A DNA stretch of 64,000 nucleotides from Achatina immaculata (Eukaryota > Mollusca > Gastropoda > Stylommatophora > Achatinidae). The notes under the pieces were generated by a model, which was not told where the DNA came from, searched no databases, and saw nothing but the letters and a program-made list of their open reading frames with translations. Every line of letters starts with the position of its first letter. Position 1 is the stretch's first letter. Positions 44,626 to 56,955 of the stretch are shown piece by piece. Both the position numbers and the translations under genes were made by a program. Where the stretch lies: assembly GCA_009760885.1 (NCBI GenBank), contig CM019713.1, positions 80,537,086 to 80,601,085 of the forward strand, given 5' to 3'.

Positions 44626-44728
44626 TAAGGTAGGTAAATGTAATCCTCTCATGTCTTAGAGGCACATAGGGATATGGTGTTAGTGGCCATATTTTCTTTG
44701 ACCTAACAGTACACTAGAGGGTGATATA
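44626..44728 (+). mobile_element. 103-bp miniature element with 14-bp target duplication
   Basis: Flanked by ACAAATCAGGAAGG at 44612-44625 and 44729-44742, a perfect 14-bp direct repeat. The inside shares about 70 bp with the 76-bp insert at 37967-38042. It has no coding capacity and no clear inverted termini. The 14-bp duplication favours LINE-driven retrotransposition, hence an ultra-short SINE. Confidence 0.82.
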
Positions 44729-44742
44729 ACAAATCAGGAAGG

Positions 44743-45550
44743 CTATAATGAAATGTCAGACAAGTAATATCTTACATGTGAAAACACAAAAAAACAAGAG
44801 CAGAAATAGAAGAACACATCAGACAAACCACTCCACTCTTGTATATATCACAAGTCGAAAGATACTATAAATAGAGATGTCAGATTTAAAAAAATGAATC
44901 AATGGGGTGAATACATGAAGAAATACATGATAACTTTATGCAGAAATCCTTCACTGAATACAAAAAGGGGGGGGGGGGAGAAAAAAAAAGAAAAGAAAAA
45001 ATACCAGTTCTGTTGAGATAAAAAAAAAGAACAGTTGAAGATATATCGGCTTAGTTGAAATCAATGTTGTTTCTTCCGTGTGAATTCAATGCGAATTATT
45101 TATGAAACCAGAAAACAGACAAAAATCTAAGAGTTTTTCGAAATATAAAGACACAAGCAAAGAAAACGCATTCAACATGTCACATTTTGGTGGATAAAAG
45201 CTGACAATTTAATTCAGTATGTGAAAACAAAAACTGTCAGCAGACATGGAAGATTTTCTAGTCTTACTACAACAGACATTTTTAGTTTTGCTACATTTTC
45301 TTATTGCATGTAGAGGTCAAACTCCCTTTTCCATGCCATTAAGGAATTTTGGGGATAAGATGCCAGGCCCGTATTTTATCGCAGGTGCTGAAAGTTAAGT
45401 TTCTTGATCATGTTATCGATATTTTGATACGGAAGTAAAACTATAGAGTAATGATGTTTAATTATCACAGTACATGTAGAACAATTGCTCAATCGTTTCA
45501 TTTTTTTCGTAAATGTTCTTTTTTGTTTTCTGTACCAAACAATGCTCTTG
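44743..45550. other. Non-genic stretch
   Basis: AT-rich, with a G run (44967-44978) followed by A-rich sequence. Nothing else is supported. Confidence 0.3.
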
Positions 45551-45554
45551 TTTG

Positions 45555-45710
45555 TCTTAGCAGACAGATATACAGAGAACGTTTAATTTTGTAACAGAAA
45601 TATATACAGTGAAAGTTTAATTTTATAGCAGACAGATATACAGTCAAAAAAAGATATACAGAGAATTTTTGTTTCTATAGCTGAAACATATACAGAGAAA
45701 ATTTGATTCT
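45555..45710 (+). repeat. Short degenerate tandem repeat, about 4 units
   Basis: Units of roughly 36-40 bp around AGACAGATATACAGAGAA with a GTTTAATTTT segment; poorly conserved. Confidence 0.75.
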
Positions 45711-45738
45711 CCTACATTTTCTGCTTCAGATCTCAGCT

Positions 45739-46014
45739 CATCATTATCAACATCATCATCATCATCATCATGTGCCGTGCCGACTGGCGTTGGCTATTAT
45801 GCTTCTCCAGAGTACCCGATCCTTCATGCAGGCCATCAGTTCAGTTGGTGATCTCCACTCATACCATCCCGTCAGACTGTCCAGTATCATTTCTCTTGGT
45901 CTTCCTCTTGATCTTCTTCCTTCTATTTTTCCTGTTATTATAATATTTTCTATGCCCCCTCTTCTCATTGCATGTCCTATGAAAGTACATTGCCTCTCTC
46001 TTATCTTTTTGACA
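45739..46014 (-). mobile_element. Family C LINE fragment, 276 bp
   Basis: The 3' part of the family C LINE (see 2675-3185), with an ATC/ATG run at its 3' end (45739-45770). It is flanked by AGATCTCAGCT at 45728-45738 and 46015-46025, an 11-bp target duplication. Confidence 0.85.
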
Positions 46015-46175
46015 AGATCTCAGCTAGGACATTCTAAATAGGTCCTCAGACTGATGTCCTCACAGATCTCAGCTTCTAGGACATTCTAAATAGGTTCTCA
46101 GACTGATGTCCTTACAGATCTCAGCTTCTAGGACATTCTAAATAGGTCCTCAGACTGATGTCCTCATAGATCTCC
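46015..46175 (+). repeat. 52-bp tandem repeat, 3 units
   Basis: Three units starting AGATCTCAGC and containing AGGACATTCTAAATAGGT. The LINE fragment to the left is inserted at the edge of this array. Confidence 0.9.
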
Positions 46176-46689
46176 ACTCTTTTTAATGGAGAGCCGATAG
46201 CTTCTGTCTCAGAACTTGAAACGTGTTCATATCTAATGTCGTAGAACTGAAAATTTAAAAACTTCTAGATCGTAGTGTTCTTTTATATTGAAATGTTACA
46301 CCTGCTAGCCTGCATGAAGTGTAGAAAACAAATTCCTGGTCTCAACTCTTTTGTTATGATATTGTTGTATAGTGGGTTGTGTATGGTTCAGTCATATAAA
46401 CTGTTACTCTCCTCACAGTCATAATTACTTGTAGTCAACATCATCACAAAGATTGCTCCACTCGAAGGCAAAAACATTTATAAATGCAACATTGTTTTAT
46501 TAACAAATAATACGTAGAAGAATATGTTGCCATAAAGCTGGCTGTATTGTGATTCAGTACAGACTCTCAGTCAGATTCAAGTCACAAATTACCAAGTACT
46601 TGTCATCAATATCGTCAATCATTTCCCAACTATCGACTGTTAAATACTCGTGTTTATTCTTGAGGTGACACAGTCGTGATCTATCCTGT
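46176..46689. other. Non-genic stretch
   Basis: No open frame or element is recognised. Confidence 0.3.
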
Positions 46690-46970
46690 ACTTGGAGCTT
46701 CTGAACTCTGAATTCATTACTTTCCACTGTTTGGAACTTCTGAACTCTGTATTCATTACATTCCACTGCTTAGAACTTCTGAACTCTGTATTCATTACTT
46801 TCCACTGCTTGGAAAATGTGAACTCTGTATTCGTTACTTTCCACTGCTTGGAACTTCTGAACTCTGTATTCATTACTTTCCACTACTTGGAACTTCTGAA
46901 CTCTGTATTCATTACTTTCCACTACTTGGAACTTCTGAACTCTGTATTCATTACTTTCCAAATCTTGGAA
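46690..46970 (+). repeat. 39-bp minisatellite, about 7 units
   Basis: Units around GGAACTTCTGAACTCTGTAT. Because 39 is divisible by three, both strands stay open (111 codons +, 89 and 77 codons -). No unique protein sequence is attached, so these are not called as genes. Confidence 0.93.
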
Positions 46971-47399
46971 CGACACGTGAACGCCAAGTTCAGACGCCAT
47001 CTTAGTTTCATTGAAATGTTTCCGTGATTTGCATCTCATTCACCAGAGAATTTCTTTGAGTGTCGCTGATAATCTTGTACAACTACATCACTTTAAACCT
47101 GAGCATGATCTAGCTATATTAACTTTATCTTCCTAATAGTTCATTTACATTAACTTTTCACTCGTCGACGTCTTGTCTTTCGTCTTCCATCATTCTGGAT
47201 CTACTTTTCCTAGAACTAAGGCAGGTTACCTGTGGCCATCTTTACCCCAAGCCTTATATAAGCACATTTTTCGAGGTCTAATCTCTGTCCCTATGAACTC
47301 ATTCATTACAAGCAGCGTTGAATATGTAATTGTTTGTTTCTGTTACATTTGTAATAAAGTTTTAAATAATCAGATCAACCTAGGTTGTTATGGTTTCTA
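46971..47399. other. Non-genic stretch
   Basis: Includes a short + frame (47173-47400) with no recognisable feature. GTAATAAAGT at 47350-47359 resembles a polyadenylation signal but no gene precedes it. Confidence 0.3.
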
Positions 47400-48450
47400 A
47401 TAGTAAGCAAGATTCAGCGATGACTTATCTTATATATCTTATATCCTTCTCGTGCCGTCAAACGTCACATAGGTCTAGTAAAGTAGTTAGCCAATTTTTC
47501 CTGTCTTCGGCGAGTCTTTCAACCTCATTAAAGGATTTTATGCCTGTTAATTTGGCCTCTCTTAACAATGTCTTCTTCAGAGTTTCACATGGTCTGCCTC
47601 TTTTTCTTCGGCCTGTTGTGTTCCACTTGATAGCTTGTTTTGGGATTCTCTGATCATTTCTTCTCATCAAGTGACCAACATATGTCCATCTCCTTTTCCT
47701 CATCACCCATGAGACTGGTTGTTGTTCAGTTATCTGTCTTATCTCTGCATTGTTCTTGGATTTGTTCCACTTGATGCCGAGTATTTTCCTTAGTCATTTG
47801 TTTTCAAAAGAGTCTAACTTCTTGTCTATTTCTTTAGTTGTTCTCCAGCTTTCGCATGCATAAATGAGGGTGGATATTACATTTGAATTGAATAGTCTTA
47901 ACTTGGTTTTTGTGCTTATAACTTTTGAATTACATATGTTCTCAAGATACTTGAAGATTGATGCTTCTTTTGCAATTCCGATCCTAACTTCCTTTCTAGT
48001 GTCACCATCCTGGTCTATGTAGCTACCAAGGTATGCAAATTGAATGACTATCTGTCTCTTCTATGTGTATTTTTCCATTTTGATTGAGGGGAATTTTCAT
48101 TATTTTTGTTTGGTCCTTGTTAATTTCAAGTCCTGTTTTACTAGCCAGTGAAGACAGACTGTTTTTTCTTGCATGGAATTCACATTATTACTGATAAGAG
48201 TTACGTCATCAGCAAAATCAAGATTTTCTAGTTGGGTCCCATGTACCCAGTCAATACCTGTGTTACCTGTGCAGCATTTTTTCATTATGAAGTCTATTGT
48301 AATCCCAAAAGGTAAAGGAGACAGTATACATCCTTGTTTCATACCTGTTTCAATCTGGAACAAATTACTCATCCCTTCTTCTGTCTTGACTGCACAAACA
48401 CATCCAATGTATAAGTCCTTAATGATGTTGACAATTTTAGATGGTCTAAC
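47400..48450 (-). mobile_element. RTE-like LINE fragment, third family (family D)
   Basis: On the - strand 48372-48100 reads GMKQGCILSPLPFGITIDFI and the catalytic LDFADDVTLIS. Broken frames follow with YACESWRTTKEIDKKLDSF-type text, and 47706-47458 reads KRRWTYVGHLMRRNDQRIPK and the GRRKRGRPCETLKK motif, ending with a stop at 47458. It is 5'-truncated within RT. The frames are broken between 48100 and 47706. No target duplication was found. Confidence 0.8.
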
Positions 48451-49623
48451 CGTCTAAAACCATCTAAAAAAAAGTGTCAAGAAATTGTCAACAATGATTA
48501 CATTGCCATAACTTACCTTGTTATTTTCGGCTTTTAGAAATGTTTTAAGACAATGAATTATTAAACAGATTTTATTTATTATTTCATTTGATTTTTTTTT
48601 TATAATTTGTTTTCTGATAATTGTTTCTGTTTTCTTTGAAGAAGTTAATTTATGGGAACCGCATTGCACATAAATGTTAATTAATTATTTGCATATTTCT
48701 TCAGAGGTTAAATGAATCACAGTCGTTGTATGTTCCAAAAATGTTCATTTTTATCTGTAAACAAATTATAAATACTTGTCATCTCTGACGTGAAGGTGAA
48801 AGTTTGTTAGATGTTTGAAACGTCGAGAGAAAGGGGAAAACGAAATGAACAAACACAAAAAAAAAAAATATTTGAGGTAACTTTAAAAAAAGCAGTTATG
48901 AATGAATGAAATCTAAGAGTTCCATTTTTGTCTCTATTGTGAGACCTACCTTCTGAAAAGTTTTCGATAAGAAGAAAGCAATATAAAAGAGATTATAGAC
49001 AAGAACATGGAATGACACGGAAGTAAACTTTTACATGAGTCTGAGACATAATCGAATGACTGAATCTACTTTCAGATGAGATGTCTCGAAGTTTTACTTC
49101 TTTTAACTGTATGTGTTTATTGTATTCCCGTATTTTGAATTTACATTGGAAAAATCGTATTCAGATTTATATCACTGTATTCATTTATATTTCTGCATTC
49201 CCACTCTATAAATATTAGAAATGACTTCCAAGGTATATTTAAACTTTACGTTGCTGAGAGTATTACGTTATTGGTCAATCACTTTTTATTTATCTGGTTT
49301 AGTCAGAAAGAAAAAAAGTTAGAAAATATAATTCAGAAAATAATAAGCCAGAATGTTATTTTTCTTTAAATCATATCAACCTTCAAGTTTAAATGCTATT
49401 CTATAGAAAACTGTCCATGTCACTGATAGTGTTACATAGCACTATAATGTTAAATTGCCCATGTGTTTTCACACAGAAAGGAGGGTTTTTAAATGGTGAA
49501 TGAGTTCCACATTGTCAACAATTTTTAATTCAATTTATTTTCTAAATTTTATTGTTGAAATATTTGTCTTACATGTGTAGGCCGTTATATAACATTAAAA
49601 CTTATTATTTTAAATCGTTTATG

Positions 49624-49625
<2 letters not shown>
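48451..49625. other. Non-genic stretch
   Basis: AT-rich, with A or T runs at 48591 and 48859. No gene or element is recognised. Confidence 0.3.

Positions 49626-49627
<2 letters not shown>

Positions 49628-49669
<42 letters not shown>
49628..49669. repeat. AT dinucleotide microsatellite
   Basis: About 20 uninterrupted TA units. Confidence 0.97.
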
Positions 49670-49670
<1 letters not shown>

Positions 49671-49730
49671 TTGTATATCTTCATTATTGAATAAACAGAT
49701 AAAGACAGCACTGTGTATGATACGCGTAAT

Positions 49731-49830
49731 GAATGAATGAATGAATCTTTATTTTTCAAGGGTAAAGAATTGGGCACGCAGGCCCGTCTTACATTCTGCC
49801 CTTCATCACTCCATCTTTCATTCTTCCCAC
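49731..49830 (-). mobile_element. LINE or SINE 3' tail with GAAT microsatellite
   Basis: On the - strand GGGCAGAATGTAAGACGGGC leads to CTGCGTGCCCAATTCTTTAC and ends in an ATTC run (49731-49747). This is the same tail as at 10599-10655 and 15421-15514. The body to the right (to about 50300) shows no RT frame. Confidence 0.65.
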
Positions 49831-50399
49831 ACACTTGATTTAGTACAAAAATACAAATTAAATTATGAAAAAACATATCAAAAGAGTGTAAGCTTTAACT
49901 ACTGCATTTAAAGTAAAAGAGAAGAAGTAATTAATCTAATAAAATAGCACTCACGCACACATACATACGCAGACATATACATAAACAAAAATACATTGTA
50001 AATACAGATCTTCTAACATATGTTTTTTAACAGACTTTAAATTAATTTTTAACAATATCTGACAAGTTCCTTTTTTAACTATGTCATTTTAGTACTTGAT
50101 GGTAGGGTGGGTAGAGTGGGTAGGGTGGGTAGGCGTAAAATTGTATAAGCGTCCGTTTAGTGTAGTAGGTAGAATTTGATATACACTTTCATTCTGGTAG
50201 AATTCGTAGATGTAGTTATCCACTATTCTATTGTCTACTGATTTATGCCTGATACTTATAGGCCTACTATTTTCATTAATACTACTTTGCTTCAAAACTT
50301 GAGCTTTAACTATTAACTAGGATTCCATAGTACTACAACGATAGACAGTCGAGACTTCACTCTCACCAAACAGTCGAGGTCCATCTCTTTCGTTGTTGT
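49831..50399. other. Non-genic stretch
   Basis: Contains a short GGGTGGGTAGAGT-type repeat (50104-50132). A 68-codon - strand frame (50295-50089) is not recognised; it may be the body of the adjacent retroelement copy. Confidence 0.3.
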
Positions 50400-50411
50400 A
50401 GATGTCGGCTT

Positions 50412-50732
50412 TCCCCTAGACAGCAAAAAATAACTAATGAAGAATGTATGAGAAGAGCTGGAGAGACAAAAAAACCTTGTCAAAAAGATAAGAGAGAGGC
50501 AATGTACTTTCATAGGACATGCAATGAGAAGAGGGGGCATAGAAAATATTATAACAACAGGAACAATAGAAGGAAGAAGATCAAGAGGAAGACCAAGAGA
50601 AATGATACTGGACAGTCTGACGGGATGGTATGAGTGGAGATCACCAACTGAACTGATGGCCTGCATGAAGGATCGGGTACTCTGGAGAAGCATAATAGCC
50701 AACGCCAGTCGGCACGGCACATGATGATGATG
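50412..50732 (+). mobile_element. Family C LINE fragment, 321 bp
   Basis: The + strand reads TNEECMRRAGET and then AMRRGGIENII and GRRSRGRPREMILDSLTGW in slightly broken frames, ending with an ATG trinucleotide run. It is flanked by AGATGTCGGCTT at 50400-50411 and 50733-50744, a perfect 12-bp target duplication. Confidence 0.88.
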
Positions 50733-50744
50733 AGATGTCGGCTT

Positions 50745-51167
50745 AGTGCCTGCTTTGAGTCTGGTGGTGTATGTTGGTGTCTGGTGTTGTATGTTGGTGT
50801 CTGTTGGTGTCCTATTTACTATTCGCTACAGACTTACTCTCCCTGGAACGGTTTTCACTCAGTGGCAAACACAAGTAGCAGCTTTATAGATTCATGATGG
50901 TTTTATTGGTGCAACTGATATAATGGCGATGACGATGAGTGGAAAACAGTGGCAGTGGCAATTCTAAATAACGCGGCAAGACATTACTACAGCAAGACAA
51001 CATATACATGATGTTACTCTAGCAAGACAACATATACATGATGTTACTCTAGCAAGACAACATATATGATTACAGGCGTCTACTAACATCAAGAAGCCTG
51101 ACTTCTACGCCAACAGAATCCTACCAAGTACTAGATTCACTATTCTATACAACAAGAAAACCACTGC
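50745..51167. repeat. Short tandem repeats
   Basis: 50757-50812 holds TGTTGGTGTCTGGTG-type short repeats. 50995-51066 holds about 2.5 units of a 30-bp repeat around CAAGACAACATATACATGAT. The rest is unique. Confidence 0.8.
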
Positions 51168-52138
51168 CCACCACTAAGACACAGACTAAGTTCCTACACT
51201 ACAAACTACGTCCTATTCTAATATAACTAAGACACAGACTAAGTTCCTACACTACAAACTACGTCCTATTCTAATATAACTAAGACACAGACTAAGTTCC
51301 AACACTACAAACTAAGTCATACTCTAACATACCTAACACACAGATTACGTTCCTACACTACAAACTACGTCCTACTCTAACATAACAAAGACACAGTCTA
51401 AGTTCCTACACTACAAACTACGTCCTATTCTAATATAACTAAGACACAGACTAAGTTCCAACACTACAAACTAAGTCATACTCTAACATACCTAACACAC
51501 AGATTACGTTCCTACACTACAAACTACGTCCTACTCTAACATTACAAAGACACAGTCTAAGTTCCTACACTATAAACTACGTCCTACTCTAACATTACAA
51601 AGACACAGTCTAAGTTCCTACACTATAAACTACGTCCTACTCTAACAAAACTAAGACACAGACTAAGTTCCTACACTATAAACTACGTCCTACTTTAACA
51701 TTACAAAGACACAGTCTAAGTTCCTACACTATAAACTACGTCCTACTCTAACAAAACTAAGACACAGACTAAGTTCCTACACTATAAACTACGTCCTACT
51801 TTAACATTACAAAGACACAGTCTAAGTTCCTACACTATAAACTACGTCCTACTCTAACAAAACTAAGACACAGACTAAGTTCCAACACTATAAACTACGT
51901 CCTACTCTAACAAAACTAAGACACAGACTAAGTTCCAACACTATAAACTACGTCCTACTCTAACAAAACTAAGACACAGACTAAGTTCCTACACTATAAA
52001 CTACGTCCTACTCTAGCAAAACTAAGACACATACTAAGTTCCTACACTATAAACTACGTCCTACTCTAGCAAAACTAAGACACAGACTAAGTTCCTACAC
52101 TACAAACTACGTCCTACTCTAGCAAAACTAAGACACAG
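51168..52138 (+). repeat. 53-bp minisatellite, about 18 units
   Basis: Units around AAGACACAGACTAAGTTCCT and AAACTACGTCCTACTCTAAC. Two-unit variants alternate in the middle (CAGTCTAAG versus CAGACTAAG), giving a 106-bp higher-order pattern between about 51550 and 51870. The period is not a multiple of three and no frame stays open. Confidence 0.93.
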
Positions 52139-53573
52139 TTTGTCTCCCCACTCACAGTTTCTCCCACATTTCTCTTTGGCTGGTTTTTCAGGCCACGTGA
52201 CGTACTAGAAGGATCCTGATTGACCCAAAATCTCGTTTTCATAACTGATCACGTGACCAGTCTCTACTTGCAGGTGCTCACTGGCCATCACGAAATACAC
52301 GAGCCCTAAGATAAGAGGGTAGGAAACGTAACAATCTGCGAGACGTAACTGTCAAAACCTAACTTTTAAATTCTAAGCTGACCCAGTTAACCTCCACATT
52401 AAAAAAAAACATCACTATACTGTCATACATCCTCTTTGTGGTTTTTGCCTGTTATCTGTGTCATAACTATCTGAGTATTGTGCGTTATGTGTGAATAAAG
52501 AACAAAGAAAGACTTAGTGCATTGATGATGTTACTTAATATTGTATTGTACACTTTCTCTTGTTTAATATATTATAAAGAAAAATAATTTACTTACGATG
52601 TAATTATGTGAGTTTTTAATATAGTGTAAATTTATGTTTAGTAAAGTACAAGGTACACTGTGGGGCTGTTAACTTTATAAAATATCTCATAACTTAGTGA
52701 CTTGACCATCTACGAGAAAGCCGCGACATAACTTTTCTCCATGCTGTCTTATGGGCATAGGCGAAAAGGTGGTGGTCTCTCTTCTGTGTGTATTTGGGGC
52801 TTTACTTAGGCCGTATCGTAGTTCTCACGTTCCGCACGTGAATAACAGATCAACTTGACCTTCGTGAGTTGATATTACTGGACTAGTTATACACAGAATT
52901 CCAGCTCTCATTCTCACTTTCTTGATTAGTTAAATACTGTTCCAGAAAATCTTCTCATCCAGGCTTATTCGAAACCTCACGTTGGCAACAACTGGTACAG
53001 ATGGTTAAGTAAATCCTGAGCAACAGTGACTTTGAACGTTTATTGATGGAATGATGATAATGTTGATGAAAATAACAATAAGTCCGACTGCCGGCAGGTT
53101 ACCCCAGCCATGTGGCAAGTCCGTTCTTACTTACAACTGCAGTAGAGCTATAACGTTCATATGTTCCTGGAAGACATAACGCAGCAAAACAACGTCCACA
53201 CAGACACAAGCTCAGAACCAGACTGACTCCACGTACTCGGTCGTGCCCCCACAATTCCCTGTCCCGGGATTTTCAGCCCCCGTGACATTATCGAAGGATC
53301 TCAGCCGAGCACGAGAAAGTTGAAAAAGAAAACCCACAATAATGCCCTTACAATAAAGTCAATAGTTTATACCTTACCTTGTATCACGAATCCTTTCCGA
53401 GTCCAAAGGAACGCATCAACTTAGAAAACTGCATAGCAACTCTAACATACGTTTTTGTTCTAAAAAAGACAATCAATAATAAACTTACAATACGAATCAA
53501 ACCATCTTAGCAGATATCTCAAAACAAACCAACAGAATCAAACCATCTTAGCAGATATCTCAAATCAATCCAA
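52139..53573. other. Non-genic stretch with possible LTR relics
   Basis: 52180-52220 (TTTTTCAGGCCACGTGACGT) and 53270-53300 (ATTTTCAGCCCCCGTGACAT) are related to each other, and both resemble boundary-like blocks. With 53860-53930 they suggest old LTR fragments. No coding sequence is seen. Confidence 0.35.
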
Positions 53574-53850
53574 CACGTCCTCTCACTTCAACATCTAGAA
53601 CAATCCAACACGTCCTCTCACTTCAACATCTAGAACAATCCAACACGTCCTCTCACTTCGACGTCTAGAACAATCCAACACGTCCTCTCACTTCAACATC
53701 TAGAACAATCCAACACGTCCTCTCACTTCAACATCTAGAACAATCCAACACGTCCTCTCACTTCAACATCTAGAACAATCCAACACGTCCTCTCACTTCA
53801 ACATCTAGAACAATCCAACACGTCCTCTCACTTCAACGTCTAGAGCAGAT
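53574..53850 (+). repeat. 35-bp minisatellite, about 8 units
   Basis: Near-perfect units of type CAATCCAACACGTCCTCTCA plus CTTCAACATCTAGAA. The flank 53866-53895 (TTCATACATCCCGCCAGACC) matches a stretch inside the Gypsy LTRs (29530 and 35290 regions), so the array may sit in a related LTR. Confidence 0.93.
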
Positions 53851-54065
53851 CTGATTCATTCATACATCCCGCCAGACCACGTGGCTGACGTAGCAAATAG
53901 GAACACGGAGATAACTCTTTGTCTATGTTCGCTTAAACGGTTGATCTGTGGTCAACAACTTTATGAGTTCAGTTGTGTGTAGAAATGACTGTCCTGGCTT
54001 ATTCGTTGAAGTTCCTATCACATTTCTCCTTGTCACATGAAAAAGAATAATAATCTTACAAATAC

Positions 54066-55560
54066 TTTCTGGCATAAGAAACAGAAGAACTAGTAGAAGA
54101 ATCTTGCACACTCTCTCACACACGAAACAGAAGAACTAGTAGAAGAATCTTCCAAACTCTCAGAGACAAGAAACAAAAGAATTAGTAGAATAATCTTATA
54201 AGCTCTCAGACACAAGACACAGAAGAACTAGTAGAAGAATTCTCTAAACTCTCAGGAGTAAGAAATAAGAGAATTAGTAGAATAATCGTATAAGCTCTCA
54301 GGACCAAGAAACAGAAAAACTAGTAGAAGAATCTTATAAACTCTCAGACACAAGAAATAGAAGAATCAGTAGAAGAATCTTATAAGATCTCAGCCAATAC
54401 CAGAAGAACTATTAAAATAATCTTATAAACTCTCAGGAGCAAGAAACAGAAGAACCAGTAGAAGAATCTTCTAAACTCTCCGACACAAGAAACAGAAGAA
54501 CTATTAGAAAAATCTTATAAAATCTCAGATACAAGAACAGAAGAAAAAGTAGAATAATCTTCTAAACGCTTAGACACAAGAAACAGAAGAATCAGGAGAA
54601 GAATTATATCAACTCTCAGACACAAGAAACAAAAGAACTAGTAGAAGGATCTTCTAAACTCTCAGACACACGTAACAGAAGAACTAGTAGAAGAATCGAA
54701 TCTCATAAACGCTCAGACGCAAGAAATTGAATAACTAGTAGAAGAAGACTCTAAACTCTCAGACACAAGAAACAGAAGAACTAGTAGAAGAAACTCATAA
54801 ACACTCAGAGACAAGAAAAAGAAGCAATAGTAGAATAATCTTCTAAACTCTCAGACACAAGAAACGAAAGAACTAGTACGAGTATCTTCTAAATTATCAG
54901 GATGAAATAAACACTAGAACTAGTAGAAGAATCTTAGAAACCGTCAGGAGCGCGAAACAGAAGAAACAGTAGAAGAATTTTATAAACTCGCATGAGCAGG
55001 AAAAAAGAACCAGTAGAATAATCTCCTAAACTCTCATCAGCAAGAATCAGAATAACTAGTAGAGGAATCGTACAAAATCTCAGGGGCAAGAAACTGAATA
55101 ATTACTAAAACAAAATTGTCTAAACTCTCAGGAGCAAGAAATAAGAGAATTAGTAGAATATTCTTCTAAACTCTCAGACAAGAAACAGAAGTACCAGTAG
55201 AATAATATTCTAAACTCTCAGGAGCAAGAACTAAGAGAATTAGTAGAATATTATTCTAAACTCTAAGACGCAAGAAACAGAATAACCAGTAGAGAATCTT
55301 CTAAACTCTCAGGAGCAGGAAACAGAATAACCAGTAGAATAATCTTCTAAACTCTGAGGAGCAAGAAAGAAGATAATTAGTAGAATATTCCCTAAATTCT
55401 CAGCAAACTCTCAGGAGCAGGAAACAGAAGAACACGTAGAAGAATCTTCTAAACTCTCTCAGTAGCAAGAGACAAAAGAACTAGCAGAAGAATATTCCAA
55501 ATTCTCGCGAGCAAGAAACAGAATAACCAGTAGAAGAATCTTCCAAACTCTCATGAGCAA
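54066..55560 (+). repeat. 46-bp minisatellite, about 32 units (copy B)
   Basis: Same unit as at 37010-37245, with much more unit-to-unit variation (46-49 bp) and some truncated units. The flanking sequence on both sides matches copy A. Confidence 0.9.
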
Positions 55561-56642
55561 GAGGAACTAAAACTTCAGGACCATGAGAAACAGATCTTAG
55601 AGCTGATGGAAAATTTGGATACATAAAAATTTTCGTTGTTTTAGAGTTGTAGTTAATATCACAGCTGTAAAATTAGCAGTCACCATTATGATTTCTTTGA
55701 TCTCTCCAGATCACTGGAACAACAAACTGACGGTTGTTTGCTCTTCCTATATATCATCTCCTTAGATCCTCTCCACAAGCATAATTCACTTTGTGTAGAT
55801 CCCATTATTCCCTTGATCTCAAGATTTCGCTTTAAAATAGACGTGATACACATTTTTAATAAACAATACAATGTTTCTTTGATTGTTTTTAAAAATTAAT
55901 CTTTCCACAGATGTAACAAACATTTTCTGGACGGTTCACAAAATCTCGACTATTCATTTTCTCAACACAACTGAAAACTTATATGATGATTATTAACCTC
56001 AGTTTTTAAAGTTAGCACTGGAAATAATAAAATATAAAGAGCTTGAAAATATCGATTATACAGAATTTATAAATTTGTTATTAAAACGACATGCGATATA
56101 TGAAAAAGAGTGTTTTTTTTTAATTCAGCACATTAAAATACATAAAGAGCAGCCACAAATTGTGAAAAATAAGTTTTATTCTTTCAAATGCTAGTGTGGA
56201 AATTATATATTAAGAAAACGTTGAGAAGACTTCACTTAATATCATAATCTTGAGTGTATCAGTTATAAGAACGCATAATTTTACATTAGTGCTAATAATG
56301 TAAATTAAAGATGATTCAACAAGTTATGTCGATGGTTGTTTGTACATTGGACGTGCTTGGATACGATTTGAAGGTCAGAGTTCATTCATGATAATGTTCA
56401 GAGCTAGTTGTTCATTCCTCACTTCAAAATAAAGTCTGTTTTATCAGTCTGAAATCGTGTAACGGATCATTATAGTTACATGAACCAGTTACTAGAATAG
56501 GAAACAAAATCATCTGACATCGGTGCTAGAATGAGACGGAGAAAAGGTGGTACTTTGGCTTGAATATGCAAATTTTATAGTCCAGTAATAATTCTATGTT
56601 TGTGAAAGAATGTAGCTGTAAGAAGGAGTTACCCGGTGTAGT
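55561..56642. other. Copy B non-genic stretch
   Basis: Homologous to copy A 37245-37335 joined to 38120-39580, and so keeps the empty target sites of both copy A insertions. No gene seen. Confidence 0.5.
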
Positions 56643-56955
56643 GATCAAGCAAATAGTAGCATTTAGTGAGGGAGAAAGAGGAGGGGGGATCTATTAATCA
56701 AATTAACAGCGTGTTCAGAGAACAATGAAAACATAGTGTGATTAGAGATCAAGCAAATAGTAGCATTTAGTGAGGGAGAAAGAGGAGGGGGGATCTATTA
56801 ATCAAATTAACAGCGTGTTCAGAGAACAATGAAAACATAGTGTGATTAGAGATCAAGCAAATAGTAGCATTTAGTGAGGGAGAAAGAGGAGGGGGGATCT
56901 ATTAATCAAATTAACAGCGTGTTCAGAGAACAATGAAAACATGGTGTGATTAGAA
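56643..56955 (+). repeat. 104-bp tandem repeat, 3 units (copy B)
   Basis: Three nearly identical units; copy A has two. The B units share the GGGGGGATCTATTAATCAAA variant, so they were homogenised after the duplication. Confidence 0.93.

Noticed and set aside
46554..47039. Open frames on both strands over the 39-bp array
   Set aside because: Period divisible by three; both strands open; no unique protein sequence.
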